A stretch of 64,000 nt of DNA from Pseudanabaena sp. PCC 7367 (lineage in GTDB: Bacteria; Cyanobacteriota; Cyanobacteriia; Pseudanabaenales; Pseudanabaenaceae), in the NCBI RefSeq assembly GCF_000317065.1, contig NC_019690.1:124001-188000 (forward strand), given 5' to 3'. The notes under the pieces were generated by a model. That model was not told the origin of the DNA and did no database searches. It saw only the letters and a program-made list of their open reading frames with translations. Positions 1-7,275 of this stretch are shown in pieces. The stretch's first letter is position 1. Each line of letters opens with the position of its first letter. A program made the translations under genes and the position numbers.

Positions 1-78
1 GTAAAGCGATATGGTGGCATTACCCAGGCAGAAGCCTCAATCTAGCCCAGAAAGTCAGAAAAAGCGGCAAAACGGCAA

Positions 79-585
79 CTATAAATTAAACTGCCCGATC
101 ATCGCTTCCTGGGTAGTAGATTGCGGCAAAGGTTTTGCCGCATCCGTTTCAGCCTTTGTTTTGGCCTTGGCTTTGGATGCCTTTGATTTTGGCTTAGCAG
201 CAGTAGATTTAACCTTGATTGGCTCCGCCTGCTCCGCTACCTCGGTATTATCAGTACCTTCTGCAGCAACCTGATTAATCTCCCGCTCTAGTTGTGCCCG
301 TAAATCCCTCGCTTCGATATACTCAGGCAAATAATCTACTACCTCACCATAATGCTTGTCTGTGAGGTGGCCATTTACAAACTTGAGTAAATCCTGGCTT
401 GACCAGTCACCCCGATGCAGATGCTCTAACATTGCAGCCCCGAGCAGGATTTTGAAATGATTATCCTTTTTCCGCCGATCGCTTCTCACTTCAGCCTTAA
501 GTAAAGCCTTTCGCCGTTTCAGCTGAGCTTCTCTGGCTTCCAGTTCCTGTATCCGCTTTTTCTTGGCCTCGATCCGTTTAGACAT
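79..585 (-). CDS. TraD-like relaxosome accessory protein (element A)
   Basis: Predicted soluble, very basic protein of 168 residues that probably helps the relaxase act at oriT. The N-terminal third is a Lys/Arg/Glu coiled coil; a core reading RRKKDNHFKILLGAAML near residues 40-60 resembles the small TraD family (PF06412) encoded beside TraA/MobQ relaxases. A Lys/Ala-rich linker leads to a C-terminal tail, LPQSTTQEAMIGQFNL, shared with the element B homologue at 40176-40628. The ATG at 585 was chosen because AGAGGA lies just upstream; a longer TTG start at 603 would swallow it. It diverges from the relaxase gene across the candidate oriT. Family assignment is by pattern, not search. Confidence 0.6.
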   Translation of the reverse strand: MSKRIEAKKKRIQELEAREAQLKRRKALLKAEVRSDRRKKDNHFKILLGAAMLEHLHRGDWSSQDLLKFVNGHLTDKHYGEVVDYLPEYIEARDLRAQLEREINQVAAEGTDNTEVAEQAEPIKVKSTAAKPKSKASKAKAKTKAETDAAKPLPQSTTQEAMIGQFNL

Positions 586-712
586 ATCGAATCCTCTTTT
601 CAAGAGATCATAAAAATATTATGCATCAGAGCAAGCAAAAAATGATCGCCTGCAACTAAAAATGGTAAACTAGCGGCAAACAAAATAGACCAGGCACTGA
701 GCCGTGGAAAGG

Positions 713-785
713 CGAAGTGCGCACAATAGGAGTTTTGACAAACTCCTCGATTCAAGTGCGTTAGGGGCAAGCCCCTAAAACCCCG
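713..785. other. oriT: candidate oriT of element A
   Basis: Intergenic sequence between the divergent traD-like and relaxase genes. It contains CGAAGTGCGCAC (713-724), a perfect 8-bp stem with 4-base loop (AGGAGTTT 728-735 / AAACTCCT 740-747) and a second perfect 8-bp stem (TTAGGGGC 761-768 / GCCCCTAA 771-778). The same order and nearly the same bases occur beside the element B relaxase (39981-40044). The GTGCGC core recalls the nick region of IncQ/RSF1010-type origins. Function is inferred. Confidence 0.6.
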
Positions 786-797
786 AAGAGTGCAGCC

Positions 798-2330
798 ATG
801 GCAATTTACCACTTTGAATTTAAGCGCATGTCACGTGGGAAAGGCCGTAATGCCGTCGCCTGTGCTGCTTATCGTGCTGGTACGTTTATCCAGGATTCAA
901 ACACTGGTATTAACCATGATTACTCGCGCAAAAGTGGGGTTTATGGCTCAGATATTTTGGCACCGGATTATGCTCCAGATTGGGCCCATGAGACTAAATC
1001 ACTATGGAACCAAGTAGAAAAATCTGAAACACGCTCTAATGCACTGGTAGCGACTGAAAATCTGGTTGCTCTACCAATAGAGCTGACCCCAGAACAAAAT
1101 CGACAATTAGTCAGAGATTTTGTCAGGGATGCCCATGTGCCAGCAGGTAGGATCGCGGAAGTCTTCTATCACGATTTAGAGTCCCATAATCCCCATGCCC
1201 ATATCTTGCTCTCTGTACGTCAACTGGAAAATGGCAAGTTTAAAACTAAGCCCAAGGCATGGGATCAAACAGGCCTTATCTATAAACTCCGTGAATCGTG
1301 GTGCGCTCATATTAATCAGGCGATGGAAGCAGCTGGACATGAGATCAAGGTAGATCACCGCAGTTTGAAGGAACGGGGGATGGATCGGATTCCGCAGGTT
1401 CACCTAGGCCCCAAGGTTTGCAAGCTGGAAAAGATGGGTGTCAAAACTGAGTGGGGCGATCGCTACCGGGAAATTGAGGCAGCTAATCAACAGCTTGATC
1501 AGCTCAATGGGCAGATCAAGCAAGTTGCTGAGGAAAAAAGGAAATTGGATGCTGAGCTGCGGGAGTTGACTCAGGCGAATACTTCGTCGGCTATGGAAAT
1601 TGGTAGTTTAAGTGAATCTAATGCTAAAGCGGATAAGGACTTGGAACGAACCAAGCCCCAGCTCGGGGCCCAAAAGTCAACCGATATATTAAGCGCCGTA
1701 ACGTCCGCAGAGACGCACAACCAGAGCCAATCCAAAGCAAGGCCCGCAGGAGCCAAGCCCGTAAATGCGCTCGTAAAGCGAGTTATCCCCAATACCACAA
1801 CAGCTGCAGAGCCCAGGCAGAAACTTTCCTCAAAGCCTTCCGTAGAGCCCAAGTCAACTTCACACCCCGTCCCTACCGACCAAACACCCCAGAGCCAACC
1901 AAACCAGCTAAAATCCAGCAACCAGCGCCAGAAGTCAGACCTCCAGAAGATAACTCAGCAAGTGATGCTTTCTTACTCTGGCAATCAAGCCACTCAAGAA
2001 CGTGATCGCCGCCTTGAATTAGCTACCCAAGCCAAAGCTACACCTGATCGTAAATTACCCGCCTACAAGCAGTATTTTGTCGAACTAGGCCAGATGATTA
2101 AGCGCAAGGGACAAGGTATTTACCATAGTGCAGATCGGCTGATTGCTCAAAAACTGGCGCAGCGCGGTTACAGCAAGGAATCAATTCGCAATGCCATAGC
2201 TAGAGCTAGCCCTGAACTGATGAATCAGGCTCCTGAAGGTAGAAAATCCTACATCCGTCGCCTTGTGCAACGGGTTACCGAAAAAGTGCACAGTGTAGAA
2301 TCTAAGCAGGATGTTTCGCGTAATAGGTAG
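798..2330 (+). CDS. MobA/MobL-type relaxase, N-terminal part (element A)
   Basis: MOBQ-family relaxase (HUH nuclease) expected to nick oriT and lead the strand into the recipient. The start MAIYHFEFKRMSRGKG is typical; Y25 in AAYRAG is the likely nucleophile and H130-N-P-H133-A-H135 the metal triad. After residue 200 comes a coiled coil, a Pro/Ser/Gln-rich linker (about 270-370) and a helical repeat near 435-490 (SADRLIAQKLAQRG). The frame ends at TAG (2328-2330), directly followed in the same frame by the ATG of the next ORF, whose sequence matches the C-terminus of the intact element B relaxase. So this is one gene split by an amber codon; the nuclease half remains complete. Confidence 0.85.
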   Translation: MAIYHFEFKRMSRGKGRNAVACAAYRAGTFIQDSNTGINHDYSRKSGVYGSDILAPDYAPDWAHETKSLWNQVEKSETRSNALVATENLVALPIELTPEQNRQLVRDFVRDAHVPAGRIAEVFYHDLESHNPHAHILLSVRQLENGKFKTKPKAWDQTGLIYKLRESWCAHINQAMEAAGHEIKVDHRSLKERGMDRIPQVHLGPKVCKLEKMGVKTEWGDRYREIEAANQQLDQLNGQIKQVAEEKRKLDAELRELTQANTSSAMEIGSLSESNAKADKDLERTKPQLGAQKSTDILSAVTSAETHNQSQSKARPAGAKPVNALVKRVIPNTTTAAEPRQKLSSKPSVEPKSTSHPVPTDQTPQSQPNQLKSSNQRQKSDLQKITQQVMLSYSGNQATQERDRRLELATQAKATPDRKLPAYKQYFVELGQMIKRKGQGIYHSADRLIAQKLAQRGYSKESIRNAIARASPELMNQAPEGRKSYIRRLVQRVTEKVHSVESKQDVSRNR

Positions 2331-3197
2331 ATGGCTAGTTCTCACTCTGAGATCCATCGTCAAGCCGCTCGCACCCGTCAAATCCTGAGAAATTCTCAGC
2401 ATGTGATGGGGATCAGCTCAATCCAGCATCGGGCGGATCAACGGGTGAAGCAAAGAGCAGGTAAGGTTGCTAAGCAGGCAGCTCAGCTTCAGTATGTCAA
2501 AAAGAAAGCAGCAGCTAAGGCAAAACCCAAACCAGCCAGAGGAAAAGCTCCCAAGCGGCTACTTACACCTAATCAGGCTCTGATTCGGGCACGGTATCGA
2601 AAATTATTGGTTGCACGTAAAGCACTCTTTACGAAACCATCTGCCCATACCACTGCCTCGCTTGAATACAAGAAGGAGTTGGCCAGGAAGGCTTTCCCCA
2701 ATCGGACATTGCGGCATCTATCGTTAAAGGGTGGAATTAAGGCTGATAGAGATATTGCCCGGAAGTTAGTCGCGGCAGGCTTTACCAAAAAGCAAGTCGC
2801 CAACGCGATCGCTAAACATAGCCCAGTTTGCGCCAAGTGTACTCGCGGGCAGAGGGTTGATTATATTCGTAAGTACATTGCACCGGCGCTTAAAAACCGT
2901 AGATTCATCAGCAAGATGTATGATTTCTACCGGCTCAAGCGTGAAGCTGGTTTAACCTCAGAGAGGCGCTTGCATAAATTAGGAATTGCCACGCCACGTA
3001 CTCCTAAACAAGTTCGCTCTCACAAACCACTTCGGAGTATGAGTCAGCGCCGCAAAGCTGGCTCGGTGCCGCGTAAACCTCTCACCCAAAAGTCAATCAA
3101 GCAGAAATCTAAGGAACAGGCAGCTCAGGTGATGGCGGTACAAAGGAAAAGAAAGAAAAAGCCTATCATTGTCCAATCACGTGGACGCGGACGATAG
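2331..3197 (+). CDS. Relaxase C-terminal part, separated by in-frame TAG (element A)
   Basis: Strongly basic protein of 288 residues in the same frame as the preceding relaxase, starting at the ATG immediately after its TAG. Residues about 105-225 match the C-terminal part of the element B relaxase, for example KKELARKAF, GIKADRDIARKLVAAG, AIAKHSP and DYIRKYI. It holds the second copy of a ~50-residue helical repeat. It has no nuclease motifs. It could be made by translational coupling at TAGATG, by stop readthrough as a fusion, or be a decaying half-gene; sequence alone cannot tell. The tail is Arg/Lys-rich and may bind DNA or serve in transport. Confidence 0.65.
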   Translation: MASSHSEIHRQAARTRQILRNSQHVMGISSIQHRADQRVKQRAGKVAKQAAQLQYVKKKAAAKAKPKPARGKAPKRLLTPNQALIRARYRKLLVARKALFTKPSAHTTASLEYKKELARKAFPNRTLRHLSLKGGIKADRDIARKLVAAGFTKKQVANAIAKHSPVCAKCTRGQRVDYIRKYIAPALKNRRFISKMYDFYRLKREAGLTSERRLHKLGIATPRTPKQVRSHKPLRSMSQRRKAGSVPRKPLTQKSIKQKSKEQAAQVMAVQRKRKKKPIIVQSRGRGR

Positions 3198-3205
3198 GTT
3201 CATCC

Positions 3206-3511
3206 CTAATTATCTAAAAATTCCTGTTGCTCAATATCCTGGCTACCGTGAAGAACACGCACCACTACCAAGCGATCTGGGTAAGAGCGAAAATAAATGC
3301 AGCGCTGGCAATATGGAAAAGCTCTTAGTCCAGGCCGTATCCATTCCCTCGATACACCAGAAATACCCAACTCTGCCAATTCATACATCTTTCGTGACAG
3401 GTCACTAATGAATTGTTGAGCAGCAACAGGGTTGTCTTGAGCGATATAAGTGTAGATATTTACCAGATCATCCTGGGCAGGGGCGGAAATGATTAGACGT
3501 TTAGATTTAAT
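3206..3511 (-). CDS. ParE/RelE-family toxin, no ATG/GTG/TTG start at the 5' end
   Basis: Full-length RelE/ParE-fold toxin of about 101 residues ([16 protein letters not shown] at the N-terminus, then RMYELAELG-like helix, [14 protein letters not shown], and [11 protein letters not shown] at the C-terminus). The downstream partner of the ParD gene. The only standard start, the ATG at 3388, would delete the first helices. The open frame extends upstream to a TGA and offers only ATT (3511-3509), overlapping the 3' end of parD by 19 bases. Either it uses a rare ATT start coupled to parD translation, or the toxin has lost its start and is silent. Confidence 0.6.
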   Translation of the reverse strand: MKSKRLIISAPAQDDLVNIYTYIAQDNPVAAQQFISDLSRKMYELAELGISGVSREWIRPGLRAFPYCQRCIYFRSYPDRLVVVRVLHGSQDIEQQEFLDN

Positions 3512-3768
3512 TGCTTCTTGCCCCTCTTGATAATGGCATCAGTTAACTGATCAGGAGAGCCATAGGCTTGCATATCGCCCGCCGCAATTGCCGCGTCACC
3601 CTCATCAATGAGCGCACGTACCTGCTGCATTTTAGATTCATAATCCTCCAGCATCCGCAACCCAGCTCTGACCACCTCACTGGCATTATTAAAGCGGCCA
3701 TTGGTTAATTGGCTAGCAATGAATTGCTCATAATGCTCACCCAGGGTATAGCTTTTATTTGTACTCAT
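3493..3768 (-). CDS. parD: ParD-family antitoxin
   Basis: A 91-residue ribbon-helix-helix antitoxin: [20 protein letters not shown] then [18 protein letters not shown] is the standard ParD N-terminus, followed by the toxin-wrapping helix ([15 protein letters not shown]). It should bind its own promoter and neutralise the ParE toxin encoded immediately downstream on the same strand. It is not closely similar to the two other ParD proteins in this window (9572-9829 and 25785-26039), so it is an independent module. Such pairs commonly stabilise mobile elements. Confidence 0.85.
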   Translation of the reverse strand: MSTNKSYTLGEHYEQFIASQLTNGRFNNASEVVRAGLRMLEDYESKMQQVRALIDEGDAAIAAGDMQAYGSPDQLTDAIIKRGKKQLNLNV

Positions 3769-3825
3769 GCTAATACCTGCTAGTTAATAAATAATATTCA
3801 ATATATAATAGATACCACTTATAAT

Positions 3826-4512
3826 CTAGCGCTTATTTTCTAATGCTTGTCCAAATTCACTTTGGAGAATCGTGAGGCGCATTTGATGATGGGCAATATA
3901 ACCAACCCCGATCAACGTCATGATATTGATAACCAAAAGCCATGAGCTAACGCTCCCGATCATTGTCGTATTCTGGCGAGTGTGCGCGAGAGTATTTAGG
4001 GTGTTGCTTAGGTTTGTGATTAACTTCTGCTGATCGCTGGGCGGTGCGGTTTTGCTCCTGTTGCCTTGTAATTGCAAGCTCTGATTCAAGCTGTCTAAGA
4101 TTGCGATCGATTTCTGCAGTGTCTCGTTCGATGCCTGCAATCTCTTGGTCAGCGTTAAGCAGGTGTTGACGAGTCTTTTCATTAAGCCGCTCAGCTTTTT
4201 GGTGTTGTGCGCCAGTACCGTCACTGTTTCCGCTTCCTGAGATTGCACTTCCAGAGTGCTTAGGTTTGTTTGCGTCCATTGCTCTAGCTCCTGTTGAAAT
4301 GATTGAAACAGATGTTGCCATTCCTGGGGGCTATCCTCCACCAGGACTTGTAATTGCCCTAAGGCTACAAAAATGACGAAGAATTCATTCTCTGGATCAA
4401 TCTTGTATTTAAGAATAATCTCCAGCACCCGGGCTTTGACTTCAGCCTCCTGTCCAGCCAGCGCCTGATCCAACCATTGAGTATTTGGATCACTGCCATT
4501 AGTCATGGTCAT
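3826..4512 (-). CDS. Tail-anchored membrane protein paired with ParA-like ATPase (element A)
   Basis: 228-residue protein with a conserved N-terminal helical domain (KARVLEIILKY.IDPENEFF.IFVA.GQL) and one transmembrane segment near residues 185-210, leaving a short C-terminal end. The element B paralogue (29080-29760) keeps the N-domain and TM, while the middle diverges strongly. It overlaps the ParA-like gene by one base (ATGA-type junction), indicating an operon. By analogy with ParA-like/partner pairs in transfer regions it may tether the ATPase or relaxosome to the membrane; that role is inference. A second long same-strand frame lies within its 3' half. Confidence 0.7.
   Translation of the reverse strand: MTMTNGSDPNTQWLDQALAGQEAEVKARVLEIILKYKIDPENEFFVIFVALGQLQVLVEDSPQEWQHLFQSFQQELEQWTQTNLSTLEVQSQEAETVTVLAHNTKKLSGLMKRLVNTCLTLTKRLQASNETLQKSIAILDSLNQSLQLQGNRSKTAPPSDQQKLITNLSNTLNTLAHTRQNTTMIGSVSSWLLVINIMTLIGVGYIAHHQMRLTILQSEFGQALENKR
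3947..4279 (-). CDS. Possible nested gene inside the tail-anchored protein gene (element A)
   Basis: Same-strand alternative frame of 110 codons, starting at ATG 4279 preceded by AGGAG with 7-base spacing, inside 3826-4512. It encodes a hydrophilic coiled-coil-like protein (NLRQLESELAITRQQEQNRT) ending in DNDRER. The element B paralogue has a nested ORF beginning at the homologous Glu-x-Trp-Thr codons (29521), in the same relative frame, also starting with Met-Asp and ending in Glu-Arg. The outer frame is poorly conserved over this stretch. Could still be a chance open frame. Confidence 0.35.
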   Translation of the reverse strand: MDANKPKHSGSAISGSGNSDGTGAQHQKAERLNEKTRQHLLNADQEIAGIERDTAEIDRNLRQLESELAITRQQEQNRTAQRSAEVNHKPKQHPKYSRAHSPEYDNDRER

Positions 4513-5207
4513 TAGAACACCTCTGCTTTGGCAAACGACTCATAGGCTTTCCTCAAAAAGCTTTTCACCCGCTGCCGAGAGATCGGGCCAAACTCCTCAT
4601 ACTCACGCGCCTGGCTGAAAGTAAGACTAAGCTCATCGATTTTATTGCGATCGGCGGTGCCAACAAACTTAGGAAAGTCAATCACCTTGGCCCGGTAGCG
4701 ATTCATCAAACCACGTAAAGACTTATCCTTATCGACTGGTTCCCAGTCCTCACACTTACCCCAGTTCTTCACCAGGATATGGCGTACGCCGCCTTTGAAA
4801 TAATCAAGGGATTGCCGAAATAACTTCAGGCTGTCATAGCCACCATCAGTGACAAACCAGAGATAGAAATTAACCCCAGTTTCTGGCGCGATCGCCAGCA
4901 GCTCATTTTTCTCAAACCACTCTTTAACTGGAATAAACACCTGAGCTGGCAGGTTCACCAAGACCCGCTGTTCAGCGGCAGTGTTGTAGATATCATTGGC
5001 CGTGTCTTCATACCTGTCACCCTCAGAGAAAATAGCGATGCGGCAAACAGCATCACCATAGATGCGCATTAGATCTGGATTAGAGCGATCCGTATCGAAT
5101 ACCGCACAGGATATTTGATTGTCCAGGTGATATTGCAGCGCAGTGCGAGCACAAAAGCTCTTGCCAACACCACCCTTTTCGCCACCGAAAAAGTGTAAAT
5201 CTGACAT
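4512..5207 (-). CDS. ParA/MinD-like ATPase (VirC1/TraL-like), element A
   Basis: 231 residues with the deviant Walker A motif GEKGGVGKS at 9-17 (signature Lys11, catalytic Lys16) and an Asp-rich FDTDRSNPD strand near 37-45, so a ParA/MinD/SIMIBI ATPase. The C-terminal segment ISRQRVKSFLRKAYESF is conserved in the element B paralogue (29757-30512). It sits upstream of the tail-anchored protein and near relaxase genes, as with VirC1 or IncP TraL, suggesting a role in bringing the relaxosome to the coupling protein rather than plasmid partition. No ParB partner is visible. It is transcribed divergently from the PadR gene, a likely regulator. Confidence 0.75.
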   Translation of the reverse strand: MSDLHFFGGEKGGVGKSFCARTALQYHLDNQISCAVFDTDRSNPDLMRIYGDAVCRIAIFSEGDRYEDTANDIYNTAAEQRVLVNLPAQVFIPVKEWFEKNELLAIAPETGVNFYLWFVTDGGYDSLKLFRQSLDYFKGGVRHILVKNWGKCEDWEPVDKDKSLRGLMNRYRAKVIDFPKFVGTADRNKIDELSLTFSQAREYEEFGPISRQRVKSFLRKAYESFAKAEVF

Positions 5208-5417
5208 ATAGATTTGAATAAGAATAAATTACAAGCAGGCAAGACAAACTAGAGCAATCCCTATTCCTGCCTGGCTTTCAGTCGAAAGAAATTATGGAAT
5301 GCCACTTGACGAATCTGAGTAGATATAAGTAATATGATAGCCAATATATCTTATTTGTAAAGTGCTTGTTTTACTCAAGTGGCTTGCAAACAAGATGCTC
5401 TTTATCCCATAGAATAA
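5208..5417. promoter_or_regulatory. Divergent promoter region between parA-like and padR genes
   Basis: 210-base AT-rich region between divergent genes. It holds the inverted repeat GCCACTTGA (5301-5309) / TCAAGTGGC (5375-5383) and, between the arms, an AT-rich imperfect dyad around AGATATAAG...ATATATCTT (about 5331-5352). These are candidate operators for the adjacent PadR protein; a match to a defined PadR site was not established. Confidence 0.4.
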
Positions 5418-5819
5418 ATGGCCCGTAACACATCAGACTTTGTCCTGTCCGTAATCGAACAGGAAATCCTGTCCACCCTGGCAAATAATCGCCAGATTTA
5501 TGGCTTTCAGATCGCTGAAGCAGTTGCTGTGGCTAGTCAAGACAAGCGCCATATCGGGTTTGGCACCCTATATCCCAGCCTGCACCGGATGGAGAAAAAG
5601 GGATTAATACAATCATGCTGGGGCAATGAAGAAGAGGGGCCAAGGCGCAGGTATTATCACCTCACTCCCAAAGGCGAAAAAGCGCTCACAGAAATGCGGA
5701 TCTACCTGGATGCGCTTTTTGAGTGGCGGGCGGTGGCTGAAGGCGATGATTCATCTGAGGATGGCCATGGTGAGACGATCGAGGTTGCCTCCACTGTAAA
5801 GGTTGATACGAGGGGCTAG
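5418..5819 (+). CDS. PadR-family transcriptional regulator (element A)
   Basis: 133-residue winged-helix protein. Motifs EQEILSTLANNRQIYGFQIAEAV (helices 1-2), GFGTLYPSLHRMEKKGLI (recognition helix) and RRRYYHLTPKGEKAL (wing) are the classic PadR pattern. The short C-terminal part suggests the PadR-s2 type. It is followed by a 6-TM membrane protein with only a few bases between, and the same gene pair occurs at 35400-36825. PadR proteins are usually repressors released by a ligand; here the neighbours suggest the divergent ATPase gene and the downstream coupling-protein genes as targets. Confidence 0.88.
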   Translation: MARNTSDFVLSVIEQEILSTLANNRQIYGFQIAEAVAVASQDKRHIGFGTLYPSLHRMEKKGLIQSCWGNEEEGPRRRYYHLTPKGEKALTEMRIYLDALFEWRAVAEGDDSSEDGHGETIEVASTVKVDTRG

Positions 5820-5823
5820 GTCA

Positions 5824-6717
5824 ATGGAACAAGATCTTAAGTCCCAACGTAAAACGTCAATTACGCCCAGAGCCAAATTATCGGCCAAACTACCATTCTG
5901 GCTATCGCCTTTGATATGTGAAGAGTGGCGAGAGGATATAGAGCTAGCGCGGGAATATGAGATTGCCAACGGCTGCACCGGCATAGAGTTGTTTTTATTC
6001 ACGGCCAGAGAAGTAGCACCCCTGTTGCAATACCGCACCAGTCAGCTATGGCAAATCATTACGCCGAATTTCCCTGAATCATGTGCCCACTTGGAAACAG
6101 CATTTATCGCTGATTATGCACAAAATTCAATCAAGCATATCAGAGTAGTGCTGGTGATCGCCATTCTGGTATATGGCGGTTTTGGCATTCTGGACATCTT
6201 TTGTATTCCCGCTGCCACTGCCTATAGCTGGTTAATCCGCTATGCCGTTGTCTGCCCAATGGCCGTGGTAGTATTCATAGCCAGTTTTTTCCCAGTGTTT
6301 TTTAGTCAGTTTATGCAGCTGATGTTGAGCATCATGATGTTGTTTGCGGGATTGGGCATTGTGGTGATGATTGCGCTGGCCGGTGAAGATGAGTTGGGAT
6401 TTGATACCTACTATTCCGGCGTAATGATGGTTTCAATGGGCACCTTTACCTTGATGCGCTTAAGGTTCGTCTATGCCACGATCGTGGCCTGGTTGACCTT
6501 AGTGGGCTATGAGTTCACAGCGGTGTTTTACCAGCAGTTATACGTCACCGGTGAGTCATTGACAATGTTGATTAACAATAACTTCTTCTTGATTGGCGCA
6601 AATATATTGGGGATGGTGACCTGCTTTTATCTGGAGCGCTATGCCCGACGGGACTTCCTGGCTAGATACCTGATGCGCAATGACAAACCTGAGTACCTAA
6701 AACTCTTTTTCAGTTAG
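5824..6717 (+). CDS. Six-TM sensor-like membrane protein coupled to PadR (element A)
   Basis: About 297 residues: a cytoplasmic N-terminal ~105 residues, then six predicted transmembrane helices. Signature points are FGILD, WLIRY, YYSG, RLRFVYATI and INNNFFL, ending in a short ERYARRDFLARYL tail. The same membrane domain is the sensor half of the histidine kinase at 17469-18860 and of many cyanobacterial kinases and cyclases, but here no output domain is attached. The ATG at 5824, four bases after the padR stop, was preferred to the overlapping TTG at 5803. A function with PadR as a membrane sensor or sequestering partner is inferred from the repeated pairing. Confidence 0.7.
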   Translation: MEQDLKSQRKTSITPRAKLSAKLPFWLSPLICEEWREDIELAREYEIANGCTGIELFLFTAREVAPLLQYRTSQLWQIITPNFPESCAHLETAFIADYAQNSIKHIRVVLVIAILVYGGFGILDIFCIPAATAYSWLIRYAVVCPMAVVVFIASFFPVFFSQFMQLMLSIMMLFAGLGIVVMIALAGEDELGFDTYYSGVMMVSMGTFTLMRLRFVYATIVAWLTLVGYEFTAVFYQQLYVTGESLTMLINNNFFLIGANILGMVTCFYLERYARRDFLARYLMRNDKPEYLKLFFS

Positions 6718-6823
6718 CAATTATTTGAATCACCTGGCGATCTGATGATCCCATCAATACAGTTATTTCCCGAAGTTTATTTGCATCGGTTCATTTTGAG
6801 TGTCGTTTATTTTCTAAAGTACT

Positions 6824-7231
6824 ATGCACCAAGACGATCCCAATTCTGCTAAGCACAATGCCTACATCGCTATCTGCTATACCGGTACTTTTAGCTATGT
6901 GATTACAAGCCTCTATCTAGCACCTTTTGTTATCCTTGGCTGGCTCACAATCGAAATTTTAAAGTTCTGGTTTGGGTTAGTTGGGCATTATTTTGTCGCC
7001 ATCAAGCCGCTCATCTTTTTCCTTGATGTCATTCTTTTATTTCTGCGAATGTTCTGGGCATTTGGTAATGCCATTTTCGGCAGATCGCCAAAACGGAATG
7101 TATTCCACCTCATACCTCAATTTAGCGAAATGCTGCATCCCAGTCGGCTTACCTTTAGCTGGGGGATTTTCACGATATTCGTACTGCTAATTATTATGAT
7201 TGCTAGCATCTTTTCTGCCTTCTCTGGCTAG
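6824..7231 (+). CDS. Small membrane protein upstream of coupling protein
   Basis: 135 residues with three or four hydrophobic segments (about 20-50, 55-85 and 110-134). No family recognised. It lies between the 6-TM protein and the coupling protein, 44 bases before the latter, on the same strand, so it is probably co-transcribed. IncP and IncF coupling proteins often have small inner-membrane partners upstream, which makes a transfer role plausible but unproven. No clear counterpart is found in the same position in element B. Confidence 0.55.
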   Translation: MHQDDPNSAKHNAYIAICYTGTFSYVITSLYLAPFVILGWLTIEILKFWFGLVGHYFVAIKPLIFFLDVILLFLRMFWAFGNAIFGRSPKRNVFHLIPQFSEMLHPSRLTFSWGIFTIFVLLIIMIASIFSAFSG

Positions 7232-7275
7232 GTTCTCACGCTTCATTCTTCAAATCCTTTAACAATTTCATACCT

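Noticed and set aside
1571-1921. 116-codon frame opposite the relaxase linker
   Set aside because: Trp/Leu-rich shadow of the Pro/Ser/Gln linker codons.
4512-5207. Plasmid partition ParA
   Set aside because: No parB or parS-like repeats nearby; operon partner and context fit conjugation better.
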